From contig PFTO01000205.1 in assembly GCA_002789615.1 (NCBI GenBank), forward strand, positions 1 to 10,527: 10,527 nt of DNA, in the 5' to 3' direction. Source of the DNA: Acidobacteria bacterium CG_4_9_14_3_um_filter_49_7. GTDB lineage: Bacteria > Acidobacteriota > Holophagae > Thermotomaculales > Thermotomaculaceae. How positions within the stretch are numbered: the first letter of the stretch is position 1; every line of letters starts with the position of its first letter. The position numbers were made by a program, and so were the translations under genes. The notes beneath the pieces are model-generated. The model saw only the letters and a program-made list of their open reading frames with translations. It did not search any database and was not told where the DNA came from. Below are positions 1 through 6,317 of the stretch, piece by piece.

Positions 1-30
1 TTCACTGTACCTGATCACTGTTTCCTGCAT
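1..30 (-). CDS. Transposase OrfA-like protein, N-terminal fragment (cut by window edge)
   Basis: Only ten codons are in the window, reading MQETVIRYSE from an ATG at position 30. They are preceded by a textbook Shine-Dalgarno, AAGGAGGA (minus strand, 44-37), with good spacing. An N-terminus of the type 'xIRYSExFK' is typical of the helix-turn-helix OrfA proteins of IS3-family elements, which bind the IS ends and form the transposase by frameshifting with OrfB. The identification rests on this short peptide plus the IS-end-like sequence at 63-113 directly upstream. The rest of the gene lies outside the window, so intactness cannot be judged. An unrelated small protein with a similar start is possible. 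Confidence 0.5.
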   Translation of the reverse strand, partial: MQETVIRYSE

Positions 31-45
31 AGCTTGTCCTCCTTG

Positions 46-80
46 ACCGCTTTCAGCGGTTCTATAGGTGTCAACCTATA
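46..80. repeat. Two small inverted repeats in the IS leader
   Basis: ACCGC (46-50) and GCGGT (56-60) form a 5-bp stem with a TTTCA loop just upstream of the OrfA Shine-Dalgarno. TATAGGT (63-69) and ACCTATA (74-80) form a second, 7-bp dyad around GTCA. Structures in the leader of IS transposase genes often limit translation from read-through transcripts. Whether these do so is inference. Confidence 0.4.
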
Positions 81-113
81 TCAGGACAAGACAACCTATA
101 TCAGGACAAGACA
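72..113. repeat. 20-bp tandem direct repeat at the IS end
   Basis: The 20-mer ACCTATATCAGGACAAGACA occurs exactly at 74-93 and again at 94-113. The identity extends two bases further left (CA at 72-73 and at 92-93). There are only two copies with no spacer, so it is a tandem duplication of the IS end and not a CRISPR. Slippage during replication, or an abortive or nested insertion of a second identical end, could have produced it. Confidence 0.85.
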
Positions 114-117
114 CATC

Positions 118-161
118 ACCCATCACCCATCACTTCTCAACCTCAACCTGTTCTTCTACTT
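118..161 (+). repeat. Degenerate low-complexity repeat, copy A
   Basis: The segment has a CATCACC-type 7-mer array (114-134), then CTCAACCTCAACCT, then CTTCTACTT. The same blocks in the same order appear on the opposite strand at 3695-3744, with a 6-base gap and a few mismatches. Copy A overlaps the last two bases of the DUF3999 stop codon, so it forms the 3' flank of that gene. I see no terminator hairpin or T-run in it. Confidence 0.65.
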
Positions 162-1500
162 AGCCTTCTCTTCCTCCGGCTTGCTTGAGTAGTTTCCAGA
201 TCCAGATCCCCAGCACTGCAACAATCATCAACACAAGGAGGCGCAACGCGATACGGGAGAATTCCGGGGTCCATGGCTTTTTTGCCTGCTGGAAGGTGGT
301 GTTCTTTACCGGGGACTCCGGTTCTATTGTGGCAGCGTCGTGTTGTTCCCAGTTGTCCGCCCGGATGAAGCGGGTCACGTCAAAATGAGATTTTGCTACC
401 TTGGGATTGCCGTAACAGAGGGTGGCGTCGGGTATGGTTCCGATTTCCGGAACGAGGAAAAGGTTTCTTCTAATCCAGCTCAATTGCAGTGCGGTGATGG
501 TAAGTGGTACGTTGTCGCCGTTAAAGATGGTGAGTTTGTAGTTGCCGGTGTCGGAGGGCCTGGCCGATAGTTGCAGTTGTTGTTCCGTCCGGGTACCCAG
601 TGAAAATTTGTAGAAAGTTCCCCGTGTAAGTGAGACATCATGGCGGTCCAGTGTTACCCGTTCACCTGTCAGGGAGGCAGTGCGATAGAAGGCGGGGGTC
701 GTGGTCGCAATAGATACGCTGGAAATGGGAATTCCGGTTGAGAAGGTCAGCACAGTGTTGCCTCTGGAATCGGTTTTGGAGGAGAAGTTCTTCAGTTCCA
801 GGGTGTCTGTGGTATCGGTTGCTGTGTTTTCGGCCCTGGTGGAAGCTGTGACAGCATCAATCCGAAACGGGAGAGCTGATTTGCCCGTGCTGGAAAATTC
901 CAGTCCCTTGTAATTCAGCTGGATGGCTTCGTTTTTCGGAGGAAGCTCGGCGTCTTTCAATTCAATCCGAAACCATTGGCATTTTACTGCTTCAAAGGAA
1001 ACGGATACTTTGCGCAGGTCTACATTCCGACTGAAATCAAAGATGCTTTCACTGACAAGGGGTGTCCAGGAATTCCGGTCATTGCTGGCGCTGACGGAAA
1101 TGGATTTTCTGAAGTCGCGGTTGGGGGTGGAGAAGTAGAGCATTCGAACCGGTTCGGCAGTTGACGGGACCTCCAATATCATGGTGGTGATACCGTTTGC
1201 TGAGGAAAAGTCCAGAATGCTCAGCTTGTACTGGCTCCGGGCAATAGCGGGCCGATGCTCTTTCAAGATTGTGAACGGGATCAGGCTCTCTTTCGGGGAA
1301 AAGATTCTGATGTCCCGCTGGTCGATGGCGGTGTGGTCGAGGATTTCTCCCGGCAGTGGGACCTTATAAATGTTCCCCGGCTTCAATGGCCCAGGAAGAT
1401 TTCTGGAGTATTGAAAGTTTTCCGGTTTCAATGGTTCAGCAGCAGGCACCATGGAGCACAGAAGCAGAAGTGCCGGGAGGATAAAGTTAAGCCGTTTCAT
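160..1500 (-). CDS. DUF3999 family protein (signal peptide, large extracytoplasmic domain, C-terminal anchor)
   Basis: A 446-aa protein of unknown function. The ATG at 1500 is preferred because GGAG sits about 6-8 bases upstream and the product then begins with a clear signal peptide (MKRLNF, hydrophobic LPALLLLCSMV, likely cut near residue 20). An upstream in-frame TTG at 1590 would bury this signal. The Cys at 15 follows Leu, not Gly/Ala/Ser, so a lipoprotein box is unlikely. Most of the chain is a beta-rich extracytoplasmic region. Residues about 115-185 ('SVSASNDRNSWTPL... WFRIEL') resemble the discoidin-like pattern seen in DUF3999 proteins. One membrane helix lies at about 419-438, followed by a short basic tail. 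The gene overlaps the upstream DUF2339 gene by 14 bp. From general knowledge these two families are common neighbours, so the products probably act together at the membrane. The family call comes from pattern and context, not a search. Confidence 0.72.
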   Translation of the reverse strand: MKRLNFILPALLLLCSMVPAAEPLKPENFQYSRNLPGPLKPGNIYKVPLPGEILDHTAIDQRDIRIFSPKESLIPFTILKEHRPAIARSQYKLSILDFSSANGITTMILEVPSTAEPVRMLYFSTPNRDFRKSISVSASNDRNSWTPLVSESIFDFSRNVDLRKVSVSFEAVKCQWFRIELKDAELPPKNEAIQLNYKGLEFSSTGKSALPFRIDAVTASTRAENTATDTTDTLELKNFSSKTDSRGNTVLTFSTGIPISSVSIATTTPAFYRTASLTGERVTLDRHDVSLTRGTFYKFSLGTRTEQQLQLSARPSDTGNYKLTIFNGDNVPLTITALQLSWIRRNLFLVPEIGTIPDATLCYGNPKVAKSHFDVTRFIRADNWEQHDAATIEPESPVKNTTFQQAKKPWTPEFSRIALRLLVLMIVAVLGIWIWKLLKQAGGREG

Positions 1501-3481
1501 CTGGAGCTCCGGTTGAGCTGGTGTCTTCTTCCGGCAGCTTTTCCCTGAACCGGTGATAGAGCCAGGATGAACCGATGAGAAGCAGCCCAAGAACCATGAA
1601 GGACAGAATCCGGTAGGGTGTACTGAAATGGGAGATGTCCATGAAAAATACTTTGAAGAGTGTAACGAGGAAGATGCCGATGGCGGTTTTGCGCATGGTG
1701 CTGCTTTGCTCTCGAAATCCCTGAATCATGAGGATAGAGGCGAAAATGGCCCAGAGTACAGAAATGGATGCAAAGCGGGCTCCCGGGGCGTACTGGTAGA
1801 AGAATGAGGCTGTTTCAATGGTCAATATCAGGAAGAGAGTGCCACCAAAAACCCAGGAAAACAGCGCACCTACTTTATTCCATGTGGCGCCCGCTGTCGC
1901 CCGGAGTTTCCTGCCTGCCCAGTAAATGGAGCCAATAAGGACGGCACTGGTGAGAAGCCGTTCCAGCAGTCCTTGCGTGTATGGGTCCTTGAAATAAGAC
2001 CACTTTCTTCCCAGGCGAAAGACAGCGGGGTAGTCGTAAAGAAAGAATTTGCCGGTGACAAGAAAAACCAGCACAATGCCGGTGATTGTCATCCATTTCC
2101 GCTCCACTTTCAGTCCCAGCCAGATCAGGAGGGCGGCTTCAAGTGCCCAGAAAATTGTAATCCAGTTTGAGGAGAAGAGGATGGGAACCGTGAGGACCAG
2201 GAAAAATACGGCGTTGGCGATCAGGTACCAGAAGGCGGGGCCATCCACGGATTCATGTTCTGAAAGCCAGCTGGAGAGTGTGAGAAATACCACGGCGATG
2301 AAGACAGTGACAATGGCAACGTAGGGAGTGCTGTAGCGGTCCGCAACAAGACCGAACGCAAAACCGAACGCCATGAGAGCGTTGGGAGCGGCAAACCACA
2401 TGCTGCCTAGGGATCGGGTTTCTTTCCGGTACAGAGTGGCGGCAACAGGGAGAATGGCATAGATGAGAAAAAAGACCAACAGAAAAATGAGAGAGGGCCA
2501 GAATGCGGCCGTTTTGTAGTAGACGGCGTACCACGACGCGAAAAGAATCCATGTGAACACGAATCCCAGTGATTCCAGTACACGCCAGCTCTTTCTTGTC
2601 GCCAGTGCCAGTATGCCAAGGTTGAGAATGGTCATATAACTCATCAAAGCAACCTGCTCGTTGTGACCGGTGGAAAGAAAAAGCGGTGTCAGAAATCCAC
2701 CAAGGGTTCCCAATGCGGCCAGCCATTTGGCATCATAGACAACGGCCAGCACACATGAAAAGACCGTAATCAGGACCATGATGGCAAATGAGAGCCACAT
2801 CGGAATCAGGTGGTAGAGTTGAAACCCGGCAAAGGTGGAAAAGTAAAGGACTGCGATACCGCCTCCGGCAAGGGACAGTCCGAAACTGCGGAATTCTTTT
2901 TTCCGGAACCATTCCCCGAGGCCCAGAAAGGCCATACCCCAGAAATAGGAGAGTCCAATTCTACCGGCGGGGCCGACCCATCCCTTCGTGAAGGAATATT
3001 TCAGAAAATAGCCTACTGCAAAGACCATGGTGATGATGCCGATAATGAGGAGCCATTTCTGGCCGAACCGGAATTCACCGTCCCCGATTCCAGACGGTTG
3101 TATGGATGGCGCTTCCACTGTCGAATGTTCGGGTTTATCTTTATGGGGATAAAACTCTGTCGGCAGCTTGTCCTCAAATTCGGTTACCGGCTCTGAATCG
3201 GGTCTTGCCTCCGGACTCTTCGCCGCTGATTCCCCGGTGGTATCTGAGGCTTTTGTCTTTAGGGAATCTGTTACCAATGCTTCGAGACGGCTGAGACTCC
3301 CGGAGAGGGTGTTGAGGGATGTGTCAAGGTAGGATTTCAGGGTGTTCAGATAGGAAAGTTGCTCTTTTACATCAAAATAGAGTGAAATTTTCTCAAATGC
3401 TTCTTTGGCAAACATCAAGCCGCAATGGGGACACTGCCCACTTCGTTCAGTAATTGTTCCCTGACATTTCGGACACTTCAT
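1487..3481 (-). CDS. DUF2339 polytopic membrane protein with N-terminal zinc ribbon
   Basis: A protein of 664 aa when started at the ATG at 3481, which has GGGAGG (3492-3487) five bases upstream. A TTG at 3496 is in frame but would put the Shine-Dalgarno inside the gene. Residues 1-22 hold a CPKC...CPHC zinc ribbon (Cys 3, 6, 17, 20). A heptad-like helical stretch, about 25-72, follows, then an acidic, Pro/Ser-rich linker to about 135. From about 143 to the end there is an almost unbroken series of hydrophobic helices (a dozen or more), and the tail is acidic and polar. Length and layout fit DUF2339 (predicted membrane protein, function unknown). The ribbon and coil should lie in the cytoplasm and could mediate oligomerisation or partner binding. 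The 14-bp overlap with the DUF3999 gene indicates translational coupling and a shared complex or process. Confidence 0.8.
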   Translation of the reverse strand: MKCPKCQGTITERSGQCPHCGLMFAKEAFEKISLYFDVKEQLSYLNTLKSYLDTSLNTLSGSLSRLEALVTDSLKTKASDTTGESAAKSPEARPDSEPVTEFEDKLPTEFYPHKDKPEHSTVEAPSIQPSGIGDGEFRFGQKWLLIIGIITMVFAVGYFLKYSFTKGWVGPAGRIGLSYFWGMAFLGLGEWFRKKEFRSFGLSLAGGGIAVLYFSTFAGFQLYHLIPMWLSFAIMVLITVFSCVLAVVYDAKWLAALGTLGGFLTPLFLSTGHNEQVALMSYMTILNLGILALATRKSWRVLESLGFVFTWILFASWYAVYYKTAAFWPSLIFLLVFFLIYAILPVAATLYRKETRSLGSMWFAAPNALMAFGFAFGLVADRYSTPYVAIVTVFIAVVFLTLSSWLSEHESVDGPAFWYLIANAVFFLVLTVPILFSSNWITIFWALEAALLIWLGLKVERKWMTITGIVLVFLVTGKFFLYDYPAVFRLGRKWSYFKDPYTQGLLERLLTSAVLIGSIYWAGRKLRATAGATWNKVGALFSWVFGGTLFLILTIETASFFYQYAPGARFASISVLWAIFASILMIQGFREQSSTMRKTAIGIFLVTLFKVFFMDISHFSTPYRILSFMVLGLLLIGSSWLYHRFREKLPEEDTSSTGAPDETA

Positions 3482-3492
3482 CAGTTCCTCCC

Positions 3493-3534
3493 CCAACCGG
3501 ATTCAAAAATAGACATAGTTGTCTATCCGGTTGG
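3493..3534 (-). promoter_or_regulatory. Leader stem-loop abutting the DUF2339 ribosome binding site
   Basis: In the transcript (minus strand), CCAACCGG (3534-3527) pairs with CCGGTTGG (3500-3493). Inside it, ATAGACA (3526-3520) pairs with TGTCTAT (3515-3509) around an ACTA loop. An 8-base bulge (3508-3501) lies on the 3' side. All 15 pairs are perfect. The Shine-Dalgarno GGGAGG begins on the very next base. The position suggests control of ribosome access or a protein-binding leader. No known riboswitch class is recognised. It could also be a DNA operator. Confidence 0.6.
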
Positions 3535-3554
3535 CTGACATGATTTAATACCCA

Positions 3555-3583
3555 ATTGTAGCGGAAAACCCGGAACTTGGAAA
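3555..3583 (-). promoter_or_regulatory. Candidate sigma-70 promoter of the DUF2339-DUF3999 unit
   Basis: The minus strand shows TACAAT (3560-3555) as -10 and TTTCCA (3583-3578) as a weak -35, 17 bases apart. Transcription would start near 3548 and include the whole leader hairpin. The -10 is good and the -35 matches only about four of six positions. Confidence 0.4.
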
Positions 3584-3604
3584 GGAGAAGAAAGGGCAGG
3601 ACAA

Positions 3605-3619
3605 GTTTGAGTTTGAGTT
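3605..3619 (+). repeat. GTTTGA short tandem repeat
   Basis: GTTTGA occurs twice, followed by GTT. It resembles the GGTTGA/GGTTGAG motif in repeat copy B about 90 bases away, and is probably part of the same low-complexity family. Confidence 0.5.
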
Positions 3620-3694
3620 CGGAAAAAGACTTAGAGTCGCTCGACAACTGGCCAGTGTGTGCCGTTCTGCCGCCCACGCCCACTCTTCAAAGAG

Positions 3695-3744
3695 AAGTAG
3701 AAGGCAAGGTTGAGGTTGAGTAAAAGAAGTGATGAGTGATGGGT
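3695..3744 (-). repeat. Degenerate low-complexity repeat, copy B (inverted relative to copy A)
   Basis: On the minus strand this reads ACCCATCACTCATCACTTCT, then a short insertion, then CTCAACCTCAACCT, then CTTCTACTT. It matches 118-161 block by block. The first 20 bases differ at one position. The two copies are about 3.5 kb apart in opposite orientation and enclose the DUF2339-DUF3999 unit with its promoter region. Confidence 0.65.
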
Positions 3745-3822
3745 TTACAAGACAGGAAATTTGCTAACTCGCTGATGTTTTCCATTCTGTCATCTGGCAT
3801 TCAAGACTCAAAATTCAACACT

Positions 3823-3837
3823 CGGCGCAACGCGCCG
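3823..3837 (-). terminator. GC-rich hairpin after ftsX, possible weak terminator
   Basis: CGGCGC (3823-3828) and GCGCCG (3832-3837) form a 6-bp stem with a 3-base loop directly after the ftsX stop codon. The following minus-strand sequence (AGTGTTGAATTTTGAG) is T-rich but has no clean U-tract, so termination may be partial, or the hairpin may mainly protect the 3' end of the mRNA. Confidence 0.4.
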
Positions 3838-4725
3838 TCAGACGTAGTCGATACGGGAAGCAGCCATGGTACTACCAAAGATACCCATGGCAATGGAAAG
3901 CAGGATAATACCGGCGAAGTAAGACACGGGCAATGTGGTGATTCGGGAGAGGAAGGGTAGATATTGAAAATTGGCCAGATAGTGAGCCTTGATGACGGAA
4001 ATCAGACCGCTGCCGATCAGCGCGCCGATGATGCCCCCGGAGAGGCCCTGTAGGGTTCCTTCGACGGTGAATGGGGCCCGGATGAATTTCATGTCTGCAC
4101 CCACGAGCTGCATGATTGCGATGTCGTTCTGCCGGGCAAGGATGGTGATTCGAATGACATTATAGATTGTAAAGACGGAGGCAAGAACCAGTATGGCGGC
4201 GATGAGGGCGATGAAGAATGAGACAGCAGAAGAAATCGATTTCAGTTGGGATAGAAAGAAATGGGGGGAGTAAATGCTTTCCACAATGCTGTAGGGTTTC
4301 AAGGCCTGTCTCACTGCCACCAGTGCCGATGTGTTGATTCGAAGTTGGATACTGATTGGAAGCGGGTTTCCCTCTAAGGTCTTTTGAATTTCGCCGGCCA
4401 GGGGGAATCGATCAGCAAGCTTTTTCATCCCCTCATCCGGCATCACGAGTTTTACGTCAGACACACCTTTCAATGTTTCCAGGTAGAGAGAAAGATCTCT
4501 TCCTTCCTTGGCAGTGGTGTCCTGTGTCAGAAAAATCGAATAAACGGGGTTGTTTTCCATTTCTTTCAGGTAGTTGTCCACGTTAAAAAAGACAGTGGAG
4601 AAAAGGGTAATAATGGCAATGGAGATGGAGATGATGAGAATGGAAAACAGGCTGAGCATTCTGGAGCGGGTGAAGTTAGCCCAACCTTCCCGTCCAAAGA
4701 ACCCGAGATCAATAAACAGTTTCAT
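3838..4725 (-). CDS. ftsX: Cell division protein FtsX (permease-like subunit of FtsEX)
   Basis: A 295-aa membrane protein with the FtsX layout. It has a short cytoplasmic N-terminus, TM1 at about 25-47, an extracytoplasmic domain at about 48-165, then TM2 (about 168-190), TM3 (about 223-245) and TM4 (about 268-288). Between TM2 and TM3 lies the cytoplasmic loop 'ARQNDIAIMQLVGADMKFIRAPF', the typical coupling segment that contacts the ATPase. FtsX does not transport. With FtsE it transmits ATP hydrolysis to periplasmic peptidoglycan hydrolases or their activators at the division site. The ATG at 4725 overlaps the ftsE stop as ATGA, and AGGAG lies 8 bases upstream (4738-4734). No hydrolase or EnvC-like partner gene follows. 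The next gene downstream is the unrelated DUF2339 protein. Confidence 0.93.
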   Translation of the reverse strand: MKLFIDLGFFGREGWANFTRSRMLSLFSILIISISIAIITLFSTVFFNVDNYLKEMENNPVYSIFLTQDTTAKEGRDLSLYLETLKGVSDVKLVMPDEGMKKLADRFPLAGEIQKTLEGNPLPISIQLRINTSALVAVRQALKPYSIVESIYSPHFFLSQLKSISSAVSFFIALIAAILVLASVFTIYNVIRITILARQNDIAIMQLVGADMKFIRAPFTVEGTLQGLSGGIIGALIGSGLISVIKAHYLANFQYLPFLSRITTLPVSYFAGIILLSIAMGIFGSTMAASRIDYV

Positions 4726-5384
4726 TTCCTGTGCTCCTGAAGATGGCCGTGGTCCAGATAGAGCGTTCGTTTTCGCATCCGTCGAATCATGTCACGGTCA
4801 TGGGTGGCGATGAGAACAGTCGTACCCCGGCTGTTGATTTTTTCAAACAATGCCATGATCTCCAGTGACAGGTCCGGATCCAGGTTTCCCGTGGGTTCAT
4901 CCGCAAGGAGGATGAGAGGTTCATTGACCAGGGCTCTTGCAATGGCGATTCGTTGTTGTTCGCCGCCGGAGAGCTGGCGGGGGTAGTCGTCGTATCGATG
5001 CTGAAGTCCAACGAGTTTGAGGACGTAAAAAGCACGGTCCCGTAAGAAGGAGGCCGGATATCCCAATACATTCAATATGAAAACGATATTTTCAAAAACG
5101 GTCCGATTTTCCAGGAGTTTGAAATCCTGGAAAACGACGCCGATTTTTTTTCTGAAATCCGGAATCTGACGTTTCCCCAATGCAATTGTATTCTGATTGT
5201 TTGCCACAACTCGGCCATAGGAGGGGAGTTCTTCCCGGAAGATCAGTTTCAGGAAGGTGGTCTTACCGGCTCCACTCGGACCGGTCAGAAAGACAAACTC
5301 CCCTTTTCCAATGGAAACATTGACTTCGTGGAGGGCCCGGTTCCCCTTTTCGTAAACCTTGCTCACATGAAAAAAATGTATCAT
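4722..5384 (-). CDS. ftsE: Cell division ATP-binding protein FtsE
   Basis: A 220-aa ABC ATPase of full FtsE length. Visible motifs are Walker A GPSGAGKT (35-42), Q-loop Gln in VVFQD (86), signature LSGGEQQR (138-145), Walker B ILLADEP (158-164), D-loop NLDPD (167-171) and switch His in ATHD (195). All catalytic positions look intact. With FtsX it forms the FtsEX complex of the divisome and powers conformational control of cell-wall hydrolases. It starts at the ATG at 5384, which overlaps the stop of the transketolase C-half (ATGA), and it ends overlapping ftsX in the same way. No strong Shine-Dalgarno precedes it, so translation probably depends on coupling to the transketolase gene. A LolD/MacB-type ATPase is the main alternative, but the FtsX neighbour settles it. 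Confidence 0.93.
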   Translation of the reverse strand: MIHFFHVSKVYEKGNRALHEVNVSIGKGEFVFLTGPSGAGKTTFLKLIFREELPSYGRVVANNQNTIALGKRQIPDFRKKIGVVFQDFKLLENRTVFENIVFILNVLGYPASFLRDRAFYVLKLVGLQHRYDDYPRQLSGGEQQRIAIARALVNEPLILLADEPTGNLDPDLSLEIMALFEKINSRGTTVLIATHDRDMIRRMRKRTLYLDHGHLQEHRK

Positions 5385-6313
5385 GACTTCAAAAAGGAAG
5401 CGGTCTCCTCAGCGATGTCATCTGCCGTCAGATGGTACGCCTTCAATAGATCGTCCGGTTTACCGGAGCGGCCGAATTTTTCCTTTACGCCGATTCGACG
5501 AAGTGGGGCGGGGTGCCCTTCGCAGAGCGTTTCAGCCACTGCCGACCCGAGACCCCCGATGATGTTATGTTCTTCTACACTGATTGCATGGCCGGTTCTG
5601 GAGACCGATTGGAGAATGGTTTCCGTGTCCAGTGGTTTCAATGTGGATACATTGATTACTTCTGCATTGATTCCATCCTTTTCGAGGATTTCTGCGGCTC
5701 CCAGGGCTTCTGCCACCATGACACCGCAGGCGAAGATGGACACATCACTGCCGTTACGCAGGATTCGTGCTTTGCCATGGGTGAATTCAACTGTCTCGTC
5801 AAAGAGGACCGGCGTTGCGGACCGGGATAGTCTTACGTAAACCGGGCCCTTATAGGCGGCGACAAAGCGGATGGCAGCCTTCGTTTCGTAGTAGTCTGCC
5901 GGGACAATGACTGTCAGATGAGGCAGCACCCGGGTGACGGTGATATCTTCGAGCGCCTGATGAGTGGCCCCGTCTTCCCCCACTGTAATGCCGGCATGGG
6001 TGGCGACGATCTTGACGTTTTTGTTGCCGAGACAGACAGCCTGGCGAAGCATTTCCCATGCCCGGCCGGTGGCGAATATGGCAAAGGAGCTGGCAAAGGG
6101 GACCTTACCTACGGTGGCAAGCCCGGCAGCGGTGGTAATCATATTCTGTTCCGCGATTCCCATGTTAAAAAACCGGTTGGGGAATTCTTTCGCGAACATT
6201 GCGGTTTTGGTAGAACCGGAGAGGTCGGCATCGAGAACGACAATATCCGGGTTTTCTTTACCGAGTTCCAGAAGTGTTTCACCATAGGCGACACGAGTGG
6301 CTTTCTTTTCCAT
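5381..6313 (-). CDS. tktB: Transketolase, C-terminal (pyrimidine-binding/transketolase-C) subunit
   Basis: A 310-aa protein corresponding to the second half of a transketolase. The pyrimidine-binding domain covers about 1-170 and carries FNMGIAEQNM, in which Glu55 is the expected thiamine-activating glutamate, then GEDGATHQALED (112-123) and YVRLSR (159-164). The C-terminal domain covers about 185-310 and includes VEEHNIIGGLGSAVAE. Together with the N-half encoded two genes upstream it should form the ThDP-dependent enzyme that moves two-carbon units between sugar phosphates in the cytoplasm. The ATG at 6313 has GGAG about 8 bases upstream. The gene begins 4 bp after the uridine kinase stop and overlaps ftsE by 4 bp. 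A relative acting on another ketose or aldehyde substrate cannot be excluded from sequence alone. The symbol follows the usage for split transketolases. Confidence 0.88.
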   Translation of the reverse strand: MEKKATRVAYGETLLELGKENPDIVVLDADLSGSTKTAMFAKEFPNRFFNMGIAEQNMITTAAGLATVGKVPFASSFAIFATGRAWEMLRQAVCLGNKNVKIVATHAGITVGEDGATHQALEDITVTRVLPHLTVIVPADYYETKAAIRFVAAYKGPVYVRLSRSATPVLFDETVEFTHGKARILRNGSDVSIFACGVMVAEALGAAEILEKDGINAEVINVSTLKPLDTETILQSVSRTGHAISVEEHNIIGGLGSAVAETLCEGHPAPLRRIGVKEKFGRSGKPDDLLKAYHLTADDIAEETASFLKS

Positions 6314-6317
6314 ATTT

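Larger units (their letters stand above)
1..113 (-). mobile_element. End of a probable IS3-family insertion sequence (continues off the left edge)
   Basis: Read on the minus strand, the segment begins TGTCTTGTCC at 113, continues into a TGATATAGGTTGACA-type end, and after about 60 bases reaches a ribosome binding site and an OrfA-like start codon at 30. A TG start, a short leader and then an HTH-type reading frame is the normal layout of an IS3-family left end. The outer 20 bases are present twice in tandem, so the true boundary could be 113 or 93. Only one end is visible. The opposite end and any target-site duplication cannot be checked here. The element lies 46 bases beyond the stop codon of the DUF3999 gene and does not disrupt it. 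Confidence 0.5.
3482..3837. other. Intergenic region between ftsX and the DUF2339 gene
   Basis: About 355 bases without a convincing gene. From right to left it holds a GC-rich hairpin just after the ftsX stop (3823-3837), an A+T-rich ATTCAA/ACTC low-complexity stretch (3800-3822), the inverted repeat copy B (3695-3744), GTTTGA hexamer repeats (3605-3619), a candidate promoter (3555-3583) and a leader hairpin (3493-3534). The open frames here are short and have biased composition. I treat them as non-coding. Confidence 0.7.

Noticed and set aside
72..134. CRISPR-like array (two 20-mers followed by three 7-mers)
   Set aside because: There are no spacers, only two copies of the long unit, and the short unit is a simple tandem repeat.
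1441..1500. Lipoprotein signal for the DUF3999 protein (Cys at residue 15)
   Set aside because: The residue before Cys is Leu, and the preceding residues do not fit a lipobox. An ordinary signal peptide cut near residue 20 is better.
3447..3683. A 78-codon minus-strand frame across the DUF2339 leader
   Set aside because: It starts at a non-ATG codon, crosses the leader hairpin and the real start of the DUF2339 gene in another frame, and shows no conserved pattern.
5328..5840. A 170-codon plus-strand open frame opposite the transketolase C-half
   Set aside because: Ser/Arg/Thr-rich shadow of the real gene, with no ribosome binding site logic.
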